Source: Nereocystis luetkeana
Taxonomy: Eukaryota > Sar > Phaeophyceae > Laminariales > Laminariaceae
DNA length: 64,000 nucleotides
Direction of reading: 5' to 3'
Assembly (NCBI GenBank): GCA_031213475.1
Contig: JARUPZ010000007.1
Coordinates: forward strand, 9,260,458-9,324,457
The notes below the pieces were generated by a model, which saw only the letters and a list, made by a program, of their open reading frames with translations, had not been told where the DNA came from and did no database searches. Of the stretch, positions 11,367-23,402 are shown piece by piece (position 1 is the first letter of the stretch; each line of letters opens with the position of its first letter). A program made the position numbers and the translations under genes.

Positions 11367-12844
11367 CACTTGAGAGGGGGGGGTGAGGGTAGGAGGAGTC
11401 TGGAGGCGTACTAGAGTTTCACCCTTGTTGCTTTGGGCTCCGACGAGGAATAATTTTAGTTGTTTTAGCAAGTCACGGCTAACGGTGTGGAGGTGGTTGA
11501 TATGGTGGGTTGGAGCTCAACGACATATTTGGACCAACGAATCTGAAGCAACAGATAAACGGGGAAATGGGCACGGTAAACATCCAGGGCATTGACAGGT
11601 AGAAAACGTGGGATAGGGTCAGGACGGGCATGGATTGTTGGACAGTCTTCGCACAACTTGATGTGCTCCTCAATCATACTCAACAGACCATACCGGTTGC
11701 GATCGTCTGCCGGGTGCATCTGCTTTGCGAGGCTTGTTTAACGTTACCTCCGCAGGATAAGTGAGGGCAGTGCACGACATGCTGCGTTTGCGTTACTTTC
11801 CTTGACCGGGACAAAAACTAGCGTCTGCGATAAAAAAAATCGAGAATGCTGGGACGGACGAGGGGGGCTGGCGAAATTACTGGGAAATATCATGCAAATC
11901 GGGAGCACCTCGTATTTACTCTGCCACTACCAGTTCAAGTGTCGTACAGACACCGGTGGCACCCTTAGTCTACGACCGTCTTCAATCGAGCTATCTCGTT
12001 CACTTGAGGCACGGACATACAGTAGAGCTGGACACAGATAACACTCGCGTGGTGACCGCTTTCAATCTTTATGTGACACAGGACTCTACCGGTGTCACAG
12101 AGGATATAGTATCCCTGCCTTCCCACCTTTGATCGTGCCATCGGTGTATCACGACATGATCATCATCCAGGAGCTTGCTGCGACCTTTCAGCCTCCCTTT
12201 TGCAAGCTACCGTTCATCAGCCGCGTCGTGTATCCCCCCGCATGCCACTTGCTGATGCGACAACGCGCCTGTGCCAATAACGTCGGCAGTTGATTCCGTG
12301 GAGATCTGGCCAGACGGGAGATGCTGGAACAAAACACGACGTCGATATTTCCCCCTTCAACCCTCCGTGATGTACTGTGGCTATCCCAGTCTGAATTATC
12401 ACACACACACACCCTCCTCCCCCCCCCCCCCCCCCGCAGTCACTGCCCCCGACCAATACCCGCCACCCGAAATCCCAACGCATTGCAATCAGAGCGAACG
12501 GACACTTTGCGCTCGGACAGTTCCATGTCCACGGCATCCGGATTCAGCCAGAGCGAAGCTGGCCCTGGTGTGCGGGCTCCATCAAGCGGTAAGAAATGCT
12601 CTGGTACCCCTCGTGGGGTTCAGAGTGGTCTTCCTGATTGCCAGGGAGTTTACGGGGATACTTCAATAGGCACAATAGGAAGAGAACGGTCTTTAGAGGG
12701 GATGTGAGAGGGCTAAATCTGCAGCAGCAATGCTATCACGGTATCAGTATCTCAGTCTTCGACGCACGTGTTTAGGTTTTCGGCACGCCCGGCCTCGATA
12801 TGCCCTGTAACGTTTATATTTCGCCGTATATCCCTCAAATTGTC

Positions 12845-13020
12845 ATGTTAGTATTCTCGGCAACGTCCGGGGGGGGGTCCACTGGCGTGGTACGAGAGCC
12901 GCACCACGGACCGCTGGCTCTCGTTGCCTATCGTACTGCCAGTACCCGGGAGTTCCCCCCCCAGCCGACTGGCCGGGGCTACAAATGCAGTCTCGGACGA
13001 CCGAGACCCCCAAACCATTG
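12845..13020 (-). repeat. B2 split direct repeat, element 2
   Basis: Matches 13436-13629: a G8-9 run followed by gtccactggcgtggtacga, then tatcgtactgccagtac and gactggccggggct. Weaker homology extends outward to about 12820. Confidence 0.8.
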
Positions 13021-13168
13021 GCATACCCCGCTCTCCTGGTGAGAGCCCCGAATCGCTACCAGTTAATCACAAACAATAATAAAGTATAATGCGGTGTGGC
13101 CAGCACCATGTGGCCGCTCCGTTCCACCCACCTTCGAAAGAAGAAAGGGAGCGGGTGGGCGGGAGAAG

Positions 13169-13410
13169 CACAACCGTAGGCCTAGCCTCTAGGCCCACCA
13201 ATCGGCAGCGAGTAGTGCCGTGCGCTTTTCGTGCACTTATCACTAGAAGCTAAGAAGGGGCACGAGACGAGTATGGCCAATATTCTCTTCTCTCTGCCTC
13301 CGAACAAGTTAGGCCATTTAGTTTCCGTCGGTAGGCCCCATGATTATAAATAATTAATTCCGTCGGTTGTGAACAAACCAGGCATCTTACGTGAACCTAG
13401 AGATACTACG
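13169..13410 (-). repeat. A2 split direct repeat, element 2
   Basis: Matches A1 at 18693-18933: cacaac-gtaggccta, ctctaggcc, tcggcagcga, tggccaat-ttctcttctctctgcctc, ttccgtcggttgtgaacaaa and agagatactacg. Confidence 0.82.
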
Positions 13411-13629
13411 TATTGTTGTTTATCCTTCGAAAATTCATGTTATTATTATTCTCTGCGACGCCGGGGGGGGGGGTCCACTGGCGTGGTACGAAAGCCACGA
13501 CACGGGCTGCTGACTCTCAATGCCTATCGTACTGCCAGTACCGGGCAGTTTCCCCCCCCAGTCGACTGGCCGGGGCTCTAACAAACGCACCCTCGGACGA
13601 CCGAGGCCCCCAATGGTAGTAAACCATTG
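13411..13629 (-). repeat. B1 split direct repeat, element 2
   Basis: Second copy of the B block, directly against A2. It ends about 95 bp from the C-terminal end of the decayed YR, the same layout as element 1. Confidence 0.8.
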
Positions 13630-13723
13630 ACCTTCCTCAATTCCGAGGTCGCGTTGATACTACGGTCTTCGGCCCCGAGCAGCACCCTGGTCTCGCTGCC
13701 TCTGCCCTATGTTTCCGTCTCTG

Positions 13724-15027
13724 CTAGTTTTCAATACCCGCGTCCTCTGGCTTATTGCGGATGTACGTCCACCTACCTTCTCTCTGGATCGCCCTGTGCG
13801 GCACTTTCCCCCCGGCCGCCAGCGTAGTGGTTGGGCCGATACGCAATGAGGGGAGGCCGACTTCGCTGAAATCGTCTCCTGCTTCCGCTACCATTTCGTG
13901 AAGTGCCCCGAGGGCCTCCGTGTACCCCCACACTCTGACCTCCGTACCGTACCGATACGACGACAGCGGGGCCGCTTCCGCAACGTCGGATATCCCGACA
14001 ACTCCACCATGAGAGCGACGATACCGCCGTCACGTGTGCGCACGATAACATCTTTACTGAGCCTGGTCACCTTTATGGCCCTGAAACAGGACCCTGAGGC
14101 TGGTGGTCTGATGTCACTGCGACGAGGTCAGCCGCCGCTCCCCCGCGAATAACGCTATGTCACCCCTCGTCAAGCAATGCTCGGGGTGTACAACTCCGGA
14201 CGAAGAGGTAAATAGTTCGTCGGAACTCACCATGAAACCAATAGCCAATGCCAACGACAGCCAAAGAACTCGGCCACCCGGGCCCCACGACAAGGTCAAA
14301 CCCTGTCCTCCCAACAACGTGTCCAACGAAATAGGGCGACGGATTATTTTTGGGGTACCGGCATGACCGCGAGACCGTGCCACCCCTTTCCATGCGCGCT
14401 TAACAAGCGGCAACGATGTGGGCAACTCCATTTAAAAGTTTACCGGGTGGAAGTGTAACACTGCTGATAGTTTACTGGCAACAGTACCGGCTTGGTTGCC
14501 CTCCGACGCACCCACGCTACGAACTCAAGCAACGGTTGAATATTATCCGTATTGGAGGCTGACGTGTCAACTAACGGCGCCACCCTTATTAACCCTCGAA
14601 AATGGGTCCAAGACCGGAACCCTGACGTATACGCTCGGTGAGACGACGGCGCAATCGACTGGCGGATGAGCTGGCTGGCAGCACTCCTGAGCATAGCGCA
14701 ACTCCCGCTGGCCCCAAGACCTGGTCTCCCAACGGAGACCGACCCCGGACGTACAGGCTGGACGTACGAGTCACCCCACGTTAGGGGTTGCACTCTTTTG
14801 GCCAAAGGTTTCTGACCGACTGAGTTCCCTAAGTGATGAACTAGCAGATAGGATGAAACTTTTACTCGTTTATTCGTTTTAGGACTAGCACATAGAAGTG
14901 CCATTCGGGTGGCGCGAACAAATTTCTTCCAAGTATCGTATCGGGTGAGATATTGAGCTCCTAATGTGGGGGGCTCAGGAACTTCTGGTGCACCCCTACC
15001 GTGGGATGGCTCGTACAAGCTGTGCAT
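13724..15027 (-). pseudogene. decayed tyrosine recombinase of element 2
   Basis: Homology to the element-1 YR runs through several frames: 15027-14440 (core-binding part, S-S-H-R-A-Y-T-S and W-T-H-F-R-G-L-I), 14431-14114 (H-C-L-T-R-G-D-I-A shared with element 1), and 13933-13724 (L-R-I-G...T-T-T-L-A-A-G-G...I-Q-R-E-G-R-W). The H-x-L-R histidine is Pro, and the box-I Arg in M-T-R-S-D-E is Ser (M-V-S-S-D-E). At least two frameshifts and two lost catalytic residues make it inactive. Confidence 0.8.
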
Positions 15028-16944
15028 CTCGCGCTACTGGTTCTGTACGCCCTACGACCGGCCTCGCCCCCACTGAGGGGCGATGCCCGGCCCCCATATT
15101 CGTTAGCCTTGGCCGCTGCCGAGCGAGTGAACCCCCCCCTCCACTCGACGCCCCGTTGCTACTTCCGCTGCCACTGCCGCCGCCGCTGCTCTCATGACTT
15201 GCACCGCCACCCGCAACCTCCACTTTGCTCTTGCCCTTGGCCCTCCTGGCCGGGGGTTCCCCGAATACAGCGCCACTGGCTACGATGCCGCTATCGGCCG
15301 GACCCCCGCCTTGCGCTTATTGCCGGTTCACGCCCTGCGAACGGGACCGACGTGGATGAACACGCAGGTGTCACCGAAGCGGCACCTGCCGGTCTTCCCC
15401 CACTGCCAGCGTTCGTCACCCCCGACCTGGCCGCCAGGGTGAAGGTGAGGCTCGATTGCTGGACTTCGGCGTTGGTATGTCCGCCGAGGGCGACGTCGCC
15501 GGAAAGACGGCGCCAATGTGGCCCCGGAATGGTGGGGAAGGGCTCCACCGACGGGGGGTAGGCCCAAGCGTGGCGTAGACGTCGGAGACACCGCAAACGT
15601 CGAGCGTGAAGGTCTCCAGGTCTTCGATGACCGGAGCCGCCAGCCTGGCCCGGTTCGCCGGGCGATCGGCGCCCAACCTACTCCATAACGTGGTCATTGA
15701 GGATGGTATCCTCCTCGCTGAAGGCTCGGCCAAGGGCCTCCAAGCGAGCGAGCGCCACTTGGAGGTCCGCGCCATCTTGCGGGAGCCCACGGGACGCGAT
15801 CGTAACGATCGAGTACCCCAACATTGTACCAGTGGAAGGTTAATGCCTGACCCGCCGCGCGGTGTGAAGACCAGAAAGTCAAGGTCCTTCAACGCTTCCA
15901 ACATGCCATAGACGCCGGCCGGAATGTTGACCGTGGCCCCAATGTACTCCTGCACGACCGCCCTCTGCATCAACGCCGACCGGTCGCCGCAGATAATCTG
16001 CCATAGCCGAGTCGTGGGGCTGGCCCACCATTCCACTGCCGGGGTGGTCATAATCTTGTTGACCTGTCGGCCTATGGCGGTAAACAGGTTTCCAGCACTG
16101 CCGTTAGCGTAAATGTTCGAGCAGAGCTAAGCCCACCCAGCCCGACGTGCGCCACGTGGCCGAGTGCAACCGATGGGGCGCCGTTGGCTCCTGCCCCGCC
16201 CGGGGCGTAGCCGCGCCGGTGGCGTGCCCGCCCGCACGCCTATCCAGAGACAGCGCCGGCGCCACCGGCGCCACCCACATAACCCCCGTATGCGAGCACG
16301 CCCGCCTGGCTGAGTTGGGCACGGGCGGTTCCGTTCCCGGCCAAGCGCTTCTGTACCCGACCCCTCTCGCTGGGCCCACGGTGCCCCCGGTACCGCTGAA
16401 GACACTACCGTAGCCCCGCTCTCCCGGGCCCACGGCGGGCGGATCTGCCTGTCCGAGGGGCGCCGGCGGCTCCAGCGCCGCTCGGAGTACCGCCGTGGCA
16501 GAACGCCCGCCCCGGGCCTACGGCGAGCCTGCCCTGCTCGGGGTTGGGGGGCCCACAAAGACCCGCGCGGGCACCCGTGGCCCCATCGACGGGTTGGCCG
16601 GCGATGCTTGGAGTCGGCGAGAAAAGCCCGGTAACGGGGCTCCCGAACGGCTGACCGGCCGGCGGTCAGAGCAGAACGGTGCTGGGGGGGTGGTCCAGCA
16701 GGAAGGCCCCGGCAGCAGAGATGTCGGGCTGCGTTCCAAACCAACTGGCGCCACCTTCCCCCCCCCGAGGGCGGGACGGCGGGAGGCTTGGATGATGTTG
16801 TTCATCGATCTCTGGGGCGCCGCCTGGAGCTGGGCCATTATGTTCGACATCTTCTGCTTCAAAGTTGCATAAGCCGACCAGCGACGCGAAAGCCTCCTCG
16901 TCGCCGTCGCTACCCGTCATTATCCCGAGTCCCCCCTCCGCCAT
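14996..16944 (-). pseudogene. decayed gag of element 2 with CCCH finger
   Basis: Probable start at ATG 16944 (M-A-E-G-G-L). An acidic N-terminus is followed in another frame by a coiled-coil segment (K-Q-K-M-S-N-I-M-A-Q-L-Q, near 16862), then Gly/Pro-rich linker, a helical segment at about 16051-15800 (L-W-Q-I-I-C-G-D-R-S-A-L) and a better zinc motif than in element 1: G-R-C-R-F-G-D-T-C-V-F-I-H near 15385-15345 (C-x5-C-x3-H). A Gly/Ser-rich tail ends near 14996. Several frameshifts. The shared finger and tail tie it to the element-1 gag although the capsid part is not recognisably similar. Confidence 0.55.
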
Positions 16945-17319
16945 CGTTCTCGCCGGGCCTCTGCGAAATTTGGACGCGGCGAGACAGCGCAGACGCGAAA
17001 CCAAACACAGTGACGGCAACCACAGACGACGCGGACGCGGAACAGAACACAACAACGGCAACAACGTACGCGACGAGACGGCGCGGACGCGAAACGGGGA
17101 ACGCGACGGGAACGATATGAGATAAAGGCGACGGTGAGCACTATCCATGCACCGGCCTGGGCAAGGGTCGGGCTTGGTTGTCCCCGTTCTGGTGAGCGCC
17201 GACACACCATTAGTGCGCGCCGACGTTGTTTATAGCCGCGGTTGTTTACATACCTCGGCATCTTCCTACAAACAGCATCCGCTATCTGGTGCTTCGCACC
17301 GCGCATCACGGCGCATACT

Positions 17320-17880
17320 CCGCCACTATCGACCGCTTTATAGTGCACCCGCACGGTCTCGTTGCTGTGCGTCGCGACGCGTATGAGAAGTATCGTCAGT
17401 GAGGGGCAGGGCCACCAATGGTCGACGCGTTGGCTCCGGCCACGAGGCTTGCACCGGCACATAGTCCCTCACCGTCGACCGCCTTTTAGCGTCGTTTTAA
17501 CATACAGTTATCGTTATTGAGGGACGGGCCATAGGCCGACGTGTTGGCGCCGGCCACGAGACCTGTACCGGCATATATTCCCTCACCATCGACCGCCTTT
17601 TAGTTCACCGGCACAGCGTTGTTGGTACATACAGCAGTACATTGTGTCTCACGGCGTGTATGATATATATCGCTATTCGTAGCAAGGGACGGGCCAAGGG
17701 CCGACGCGTTGGCGCCGGCCACGAGACCTCCACCGGCCCAAAATCCCTCACCATCGATCGCCTTTCAGTGCACCGGCACAGCATTGTTGGTACATACAGC
17801 AGTACGTTGTGTCTTGCGACGTGTATGATCTGACGGACAGGGCCAAGGGCCGACGCCACTGGCACAGTAGCGTTGTTCAT
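17320..17880 (-). repeat. tandem array in leader of element 2
   Basis: About 3.5 copies, with blocks starting near 17401, 17522, 17686 and 17835. Shared pieces are gggccaagggccgacgcgtt, ggcgccggccacgagacct, ccctcaccatcgaccgcctt and gttggtacatacagcagtac. A second two-copy motif, gtatctccattcctggg, lies near 17965 and 18095. The sequence is unrelated to the element-1 array but sits in the same place. Confidence 0.7.
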
Positions 17881-18692
17881 ATATACCAAAAATAAAAAAG
17901 CGTCTGCTGTGAGATCGAGGATACCAGGCGTGTATCAAGTATGCGCCGGTACGTGCGAGTATGTATCTCCATTCCTGGGTACAGCATGTCTGCGAGGAAA
18001 AATAAACCTGGTAAGTGCTCGTACAGCACATATGCCCTCCGTTCAGGTGTCACCAGCGTTCCCTATAAATGCCATATACACTGTGTGCGGGTAGGTATCT
18101 CCATTCCTGGGCACGGGCTTCTACGGATATATCTGGTACATATCATGTACCCTTTCATCGTTGGTACGCTCGTCTCAATCGAATATCTCTACTAAGGTAC
18201 GAGTCCTGTCTATTATGCTGCTGCGAATATCGTCAGTGTTACCTCCTGTGAACAGCCGATTCGCGGATTCGCGGTGCTAGGACGGGCATCGATTAAACGT
18301 GCCCCCAAGATTATACGAGTGTTTCCTTCTACCCGTACTACCTTCAGGCATGTAAGAAACTGTTACCCATCCACGGGAGCGAACCCATCAAGAGAAAAAA
18401 CCTCATGGGAAAAATCATGGCTGGCGGCTCCAAGTGATCGAGGTAACGATGATTGCAGGCGCATGAGGCTTGTGAGTCATTGTGCAGCAATGTCGACAGC
18501 CCCACGCCCACTTGTGATCGAGGTCAAAAGTCCCGATCGTCCCGGAACTTTGCTTTGTTCGCGCGCTTGTCGTACACGTACCGGGAAAGCGCGCGTCGCC
18601 CCTGCTCGTCCTCTTCCTTTTCCATGCTGCAGCCCGCCAACCGCCGCTGTTACTGCTGCTGTTGTCGTGAAGAGGAGCCTCAACAGAAAAAC

Positions 18693-18933
18693 CACAACAG
18701 TAGGCCTACCCTCTAGGCCTCTAAATCGGCAGCGAAAAGTGCCGTGCTCTACTATTAATAGTGCACCTATCACCGGGAGGGGGCACGGAACGAGTGTGGC
18801 CAATCTTCTCTTCTCTCTGCCTCTAAACATATTGGGTCATTGCATTTCCGTCGGTAGAGCCCATGACTATGGATAATGAATTCCGTCGGTTGTGAACAAA
18901 ACAGGCATCTCATGTGAACTTAGAGATACTACG
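18693..18933 (-). repeat. A1 split direct repeat, element 2 (5' tip)
   Basis: Partner of 13169-13410. Homology stops after agagatactacg, where A2 meets B1, defining the tip. Confidence 0.82.
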
Positions 18934-19433
18934 CGTTATATTTAGGTTCTCATCCCATCTATCGTCGCTATCTCTTCTCGTGTTTCATCCCTAGCAGTAA
19001 CTCAGATCTGGGTCGAAGAGCAGGATTTTCTCCCCCTCGCCCCCACAACGGTACGCGCCTTGCATGTTTATCGCGATTTTCGCGAGAAGGGTTGGGTAGT
19101 TTCCTGCCTCGTCGACCTGATTGAAATTGTGATATTCCTGGTACTGTTTTTGAACTCCACACTGGCGTTGCTCTTTAACGAACAGTCTACCGGAACGACG
19201 TCTTTATTTTTTTGCGTGAAGTCCAGAGCTCGCGATTTTGCGAGGGGGAAGAAGTCAATACGTGCTGGCCTACAGTGCAGGACTGTGCAGACGGCCCGTC
19301 ACATGTTCTGCACCAAACCACGTGCTTGTGTGGTAAAACATTAACTTCCGACGTTAAGTCTCCCTCCGCAAGATGTTTTTACTTCCTAAAGTGCGTGCTG
19401 ACCCTCAATATTTTCGCGTGCGCCCCCCCGCAG
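18934..19433. other. spacer between element 2 and first candidate exon
   Basis: No confident feature. Open frames at 19060-19344 and 19212-19432 are possible upstream exon material, but I could not match splice sites and phase. Confidence 0.35.
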
Positions 19434-19523
19434 GGCGGAGGGCCCACCTGGTGGAAAAAGGCAGTAAGTTCACCAAGTGGGTCAAGCGCAAGGCTTATGG
19501 AGCCTCGTCATCGGCTTCGCCAC
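19434..19523 (+). CDS. candidate exon, PH-domain-like strands 1-2
   Basis: A 90-nt exon between a pyrimidine-rich acceptor ending cccccccgcag and donor gtgagt, phase 1 at both ends. It reads H-L-V-E-K-G-S-K-F-T-K-W-V-K-R-K, the usual PH-domain opening (x-L-x-K-x-G-x-x-F-x-x-W-x-x-R). PH domains bind phosphoinositides or proteins. The match is to a loose motif, so moderate to low confidence. Confidence 0.4.
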
Positions 19524-19761
19524 GTGAGTACCATGCGGCGATATAAATTTGTGTTTTTCGTGCAACTCGGACTCCACCGGTGAGAGTTTGACAGTGCCCA
19601 CCCTCCATTTCAACCCCCTCTCCCTCCCTCTCCTCTGTCGAAATGCTACGACCGCAGACCATAGCCCCGATCGACCTACTCGTAGCGGCTACTCTCCAAC
19701 CATCCACTGTTAATTGTACTTGTTTCTTCGGCGTTGGAACACACCAACGTTGAGACTGCAG

Positions 19762-19836
19762 TGGCCCTACTCCCGGATTGTGGGACCCTCAGCTACATCT
19801 TCCCAGCCCCCCACGCCACAAAGCCCTCACGGATAG
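19762..19836 (+). CDS. candidate exon, PH-domain-like strands 3-4
   Basis: A 75-nt exon with acceptor actgcag and donor gtactt, phase 1 at both ends. It reads G-T-L-S-Y-I-F...A-T-K-P-S-R-I-G, like the PH strand 3 to strand 4 segment (G-T-L-x-Y-Y...K-P-x-G). Joined to the previous exon it would give about half a PH domain; the C-terminal helix with its conserved Trp was not found. Confidence 0.38.
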   Translation, partial: WPYSRIVGPSATSSQPPTPQSPHG

Positions 19837-20145
19837 GTACTTCTAGGTGGCTCAAGTCCACCACAGAGCAATACGTTACGCGAAAGCGAACGTCACGAAC
19901 GGTACCACACGGCCCTCATGATTGTGACGACACGGCGGTCAAGGAGCACGTGTAGTGGGCATACCATGCAGGCGATGCACAAGCACTGCTGCTTCGGGTG
20001 TGTTGGGCGGAACAACGACATAACTCCTTTTGGAGTCCTGCCGAATAATGGCATGACAGCACCACAGTTGAACACCTGCTATCGCTGGTGCCTATCCTTT
20101 TCTCCGCCGTCTTCGCACTTTCTTGCCCCACCGATGCCCTGCCAG

Positions 20146-20274
20146 CGACAATAGCGCAAGAGGACACCCCGGCGGCGTCGAATTCCCGCGAAAGAGCTAC
20201 GGCTGCTACTGCTGATGGAGGTGGCATTGGAAGTTGTCCGAGCTATGACGACATCACGAAACCGCTGCCTCCTG
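20146..20274 (+). CDS. A exon 1 (acidic linker ending L-P-P-G)
   Basis: Acceptor ccctgccag, donor gtaggg, 129 nt, phase 1-1. Linker of Ala, Glu and Asp followed by D-D-I-T-K-P-L-P-P-G. First of six homologous A exons; no G or B exon was found just before it. Confidence 0.5.
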
Positions 20275-20398
20275 GTAGGGAAACAAATGCGCGAGTATTG
20301 TCGTTTGACCATGTCCTTCGCTGTGCTACCTTCTTGCCACTCCATGCTGACCTCTTTAACTCCAGAATTTCTGCTGTCTGTTATCCTTCGTTTTGTAG

Positions 20399-20445
20399 TG
20401 ATAGACGGCGGCATCGAGGAGCATTCGATAGCTGCTAGCGTTGAG
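20399..20445 (+). CDS. C exon 1 (short)
   Basis: 47 nt between ttttgtag and gtaacg, phase 1-0, reading I-D-G-G-I-E-E-H-S. It recurs after every A exon. Confidence 0.33.
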
Positions 20446-22824
20446 GTAACGCACGTTGCGGGTATTTTTTGTGCGCTTGGCCGCCACCATGCGTTGGGTA
20501 GAAGTCTCTCAAGCGCCCGCATGGCGCGCTCTCGGCAGATGGAACTTCTGATTTGCCGCAACGTGAGGTTCCCATCTAATATATGCGGGAAGAACCTTGT
20601 TAATGCTCGAAATGACGTCCTTAAGTACTAAAGGGTCTATTCTGGTGGGGGTCTTAAGAATAAGAATCTGAACCGAAAAATTAGAAGAAGGTTCATGGTG
20701 TGTATCAATAAAAAAAAGCAGCTTGAGTAGCGCATGAAGTGTCGACGCACGTCGCAATGCTATCGGACTAGTATTTGTAATGCTCGACATTGCTACACTC
20801 TAACAATTGAAAGTCGACATTTTCGTATTCAAATGGTTCGTTATCCCCTCTGAGACAAAGCATAACCACATGGCATCTAAGTTACTGGGATCCCGTTCCA
20901 ACGCAACACCTGCCCCGGTCACTACTACATCAGCAAGTCATTTTTTGGTTCGCATCTAGTTTTCAGCTATCGACAATAGTTGAACGTGTGCGTTGATTTC
21001 CCTTCCTGAAGTAATCTTGGAGCCAATTGTCGGGGACGCAACAAATGTGTCCTCGGGAATAGAGAAAGATAGAGAGACAGACGATATCACTCCCGTCGTG
21101 ATCGAGCCCAACGGCGAGTAGGGGTGAGGATGAAGCAAGCGCCCCCGTTGGTGGCAGTCCAGCTGCGTTATTTAGAGTGTGACATGAGACGACGCGCACG
21201 GATTTTGCAAACAGCGGCAGAACGCACCGCAATGATTCGAGACGTGGTAATCTGCGTGGCGTTCCACACAACGAAGCGAGGTTTCGAGCTGTCGGTAGCA
21301 CTTGCGTCACATGTTTTACAGATGGTGGAGGACGATGAGTTCCGTATTAATTCCATACCAAGTATTCGGTAAGTTCCTCCCAAGCGGTTGCGGTAAGGTA
21401 TAACCTAGACTGCCGCGAAATCTGCCCAGTCGTGGCCGTGGTCGAGTACCGGCAGGCGGTGGAGTCCAAGCAATGGTCAGGCGCAGAGGGGTCAGGATTC
21501 CTGTTTCCAAGCGTCCTAGAAAGCGGGGGGGAGGGAAACAAGCGTTGACGCCACCGCAGACGACCACCTATCTCCACACCCATTGCGGGTGGCAAGTACG
21601 GAGGATCAGTGTGGTACACGACGCACTCTTTCCGGGCCACAGAATCGGCGAGCCATATCATGAATATGGGGTGGAAGTCCGCAACCGTCGCACGCAAATC
21701 CGTAGGGGTGACAGCGCCCGCGGCCGCGGCGGGGTGAAGCGTTCTCGCGATACGGCGGTCATAGAGGCGGATGCCCTGCCGTTGTCCCAGCAGTCTTCAC
21801 GTTCATACGCAGCGTTCCCACGGGACAATCAAAGCTGGGCTCACCAGAGGTCAAGGTAGACTTTGGGGTATACTACGGGCGAACGAAAACTACGGTAATG
21901 ACTAAAAGAGGCAAACAAGCTACGTCCTTGATATAGGGGCTAATAGACAGGCGTATGGATGGGATTTCATGACGCAGTAGGCCTCATCGAACCCTAAACA
22001 AACACAAGCTACAGTAAGGCAACAACAGATTGTTGCACCAGTAATCTTGGAACCAAAAGGTGGGGACGCAATATGTGTTCCCCCTGGGGTTGGAGAAAGC
22101 ATCAGGTTGTGCAGAGAGAGACGGTATCTCCCCGTTGCGATTGACCGGACAACAACGTGCACAAGTAGGAAGCGGCTAGGGAGAAACAGACCATACCGCC
22201 GGCCCATCGTTGTGCGCAAGCCACGCGGACAACGACGTCAGCTTGTTTTCGTAGTGTTAGTTTTACGGGAGCAACTACTCTCTGCGACGAGGTGCCCGCT
22301 GATTATCGGCGAATGAATGCGAGTGTAGTAACCCTGGGTGAGTGTCTGGCTGATCCCCAGTAGAAACGCCTCATTGCTCTCAAATCATGTACCAGGTGCG
22401 AAGTAAACATCAAGCGACCTGACGGAACTCTACAACCATATTGTCAGAAATCTTAGTAGTCATGAAACCACGGCTTTCATTGATTTGTACAACAATGAAG
22501 TTATCCTTTTACCAGTGGTCTCCCCATGCGTATACATCGCTTGCACCGTCGACGCGGCGATATTGAGGATACGTCCGAGCACCTATGAGTGAGATATTCA
22601 GCATTTAAATGTTGACGCGCGTGGCGCTGGGTTTGTATACTTCCTCTTTTCCCTGTCCACCTGCGCTCCCCTTGACCCCTTTGTTTAAGAAGCAGTATGT
22701 AAGTTGGTTACTACTGTCCGAGCTTCCATTCATCGGCGTCGCCCCGTTGTGGATACCCGCGGCTGCCCCCCCTGCGGCCATGACATGCGATCTGCCATCG
22801 AGTCGCTCGTCTGTAAGGTTCCAG

Positions 22825-22908
22825 AGCAAGGGATATGTGCGAACATTCTCGTATTGGCTGTTGATGCACCCATCGTTTCCAACGATGAAGAATCGCCATT
22901 ACCGCCTG
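22825..22908 (+). CDS. A' exon 1 (WW N-terminal half)
   Basis: 84 nt, acceptor ggttccag, canonical donor gtaaat, phase 1-1. Ends N-D-E-E-S-P-L-P-P-G. Spliced to B exon 1 it forms a WW start L-P-P-G-W. Confidence 0.6.
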
Positions 22909-23267
22909 GTAAATGTATCTCAGCTGGCTGGAATTGTTTGGTGTGTGGTTGTCGCGAGGAATGATATCAGAGGCATCCGTGAAGTATGTTCTTCGAAACC
23001 AACGGGTAGGACTTCACTCGTGCAGTAGATATCTTGTGACATTGCTGACCCGCGGTAAAGAGCAGCCGTGCTCTAAAGTTTTTTTGTCGCCCCCCAAAGG
23101 ATCCATGTCGACAAGCGGGAAGCCCGCATCCCATCCCGCAAACCTTCGTGCGTCTTCCACCCCACCCCAGCGTTTGTAACGGTGATAGTAGGCCAGCCAG
23201 TATGAGCAGTGGTGTCCAGTATCCACCGCGGGAGGAAACCGACTATCCCCGTATCCCTACTTTGCAG

Positions 23268-23402
23268 GGTGGAATGCTCACAATACGGTGAAGGGGCATG
23301 TGTTCTACACCAATCACGCCAGCAAGACCACCACCGGGACCAGGCCTGTCGCCTGTCAAGCTCCACCGCCGCCTCCGCCGCCGGTACAGCACGTGCCAGA
23401 AC
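23268..23402 (+). CDS. B exon 1 (WW core), second Trp lost
   Basis: 135 nt, acceptor ctttgcag, donor gtgagc, phase 1-1. Starts G-W-N-A-H and contains G-H-V-F-Y-T-N-H and K-T-T-T-G-T-R-P, so the second Trp codon is Gly (tgg to ggg). The tail is seven Pro in a row. Ligand binding is probably lost because the second Trp packs on the ligand proline. Confidence 0.65.

Larger units (their letters stand above)
9246..12819. other. inter-element DNA, no recognised gene
   Basis: About 3.6 kb between the two YR elements. Apart from the dispersed repeat at 9478-9700 and a weak pair of open frames at 10.7-11.4 kb, I see no domain, RNA gene or clear exon. Confidence 0.45.
12820..18933 (-). mobile_element. 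YR retrotransposon 2, degraded and lacking RT-RNase H
   Basis: It has the same order as element 1: A1 (18693-18933), leader with tandem array, gag (about 16944-14996), YR (15027-13724), B1, A2, B2. The termini are homologous to element 1 at low identity (cttcgaaagaa...aagcacaac in A2; ctcggacgaccgagg and aaaccattg in B). A1/A2 and B1/B2 are clearly more diverged than in element 1, so this is an older insertion of a related family. gag runs directly into YR near 15000, and no RT or RNase H motif lies between them. No intact ORF remains. Confidence 0.8.

Noticed and set aside
12321..12707. Pro/His-rich ORFs around the CA and C runs
   Set aside because: Produced by acac repeats and a long C homopolymer; no exon signals.
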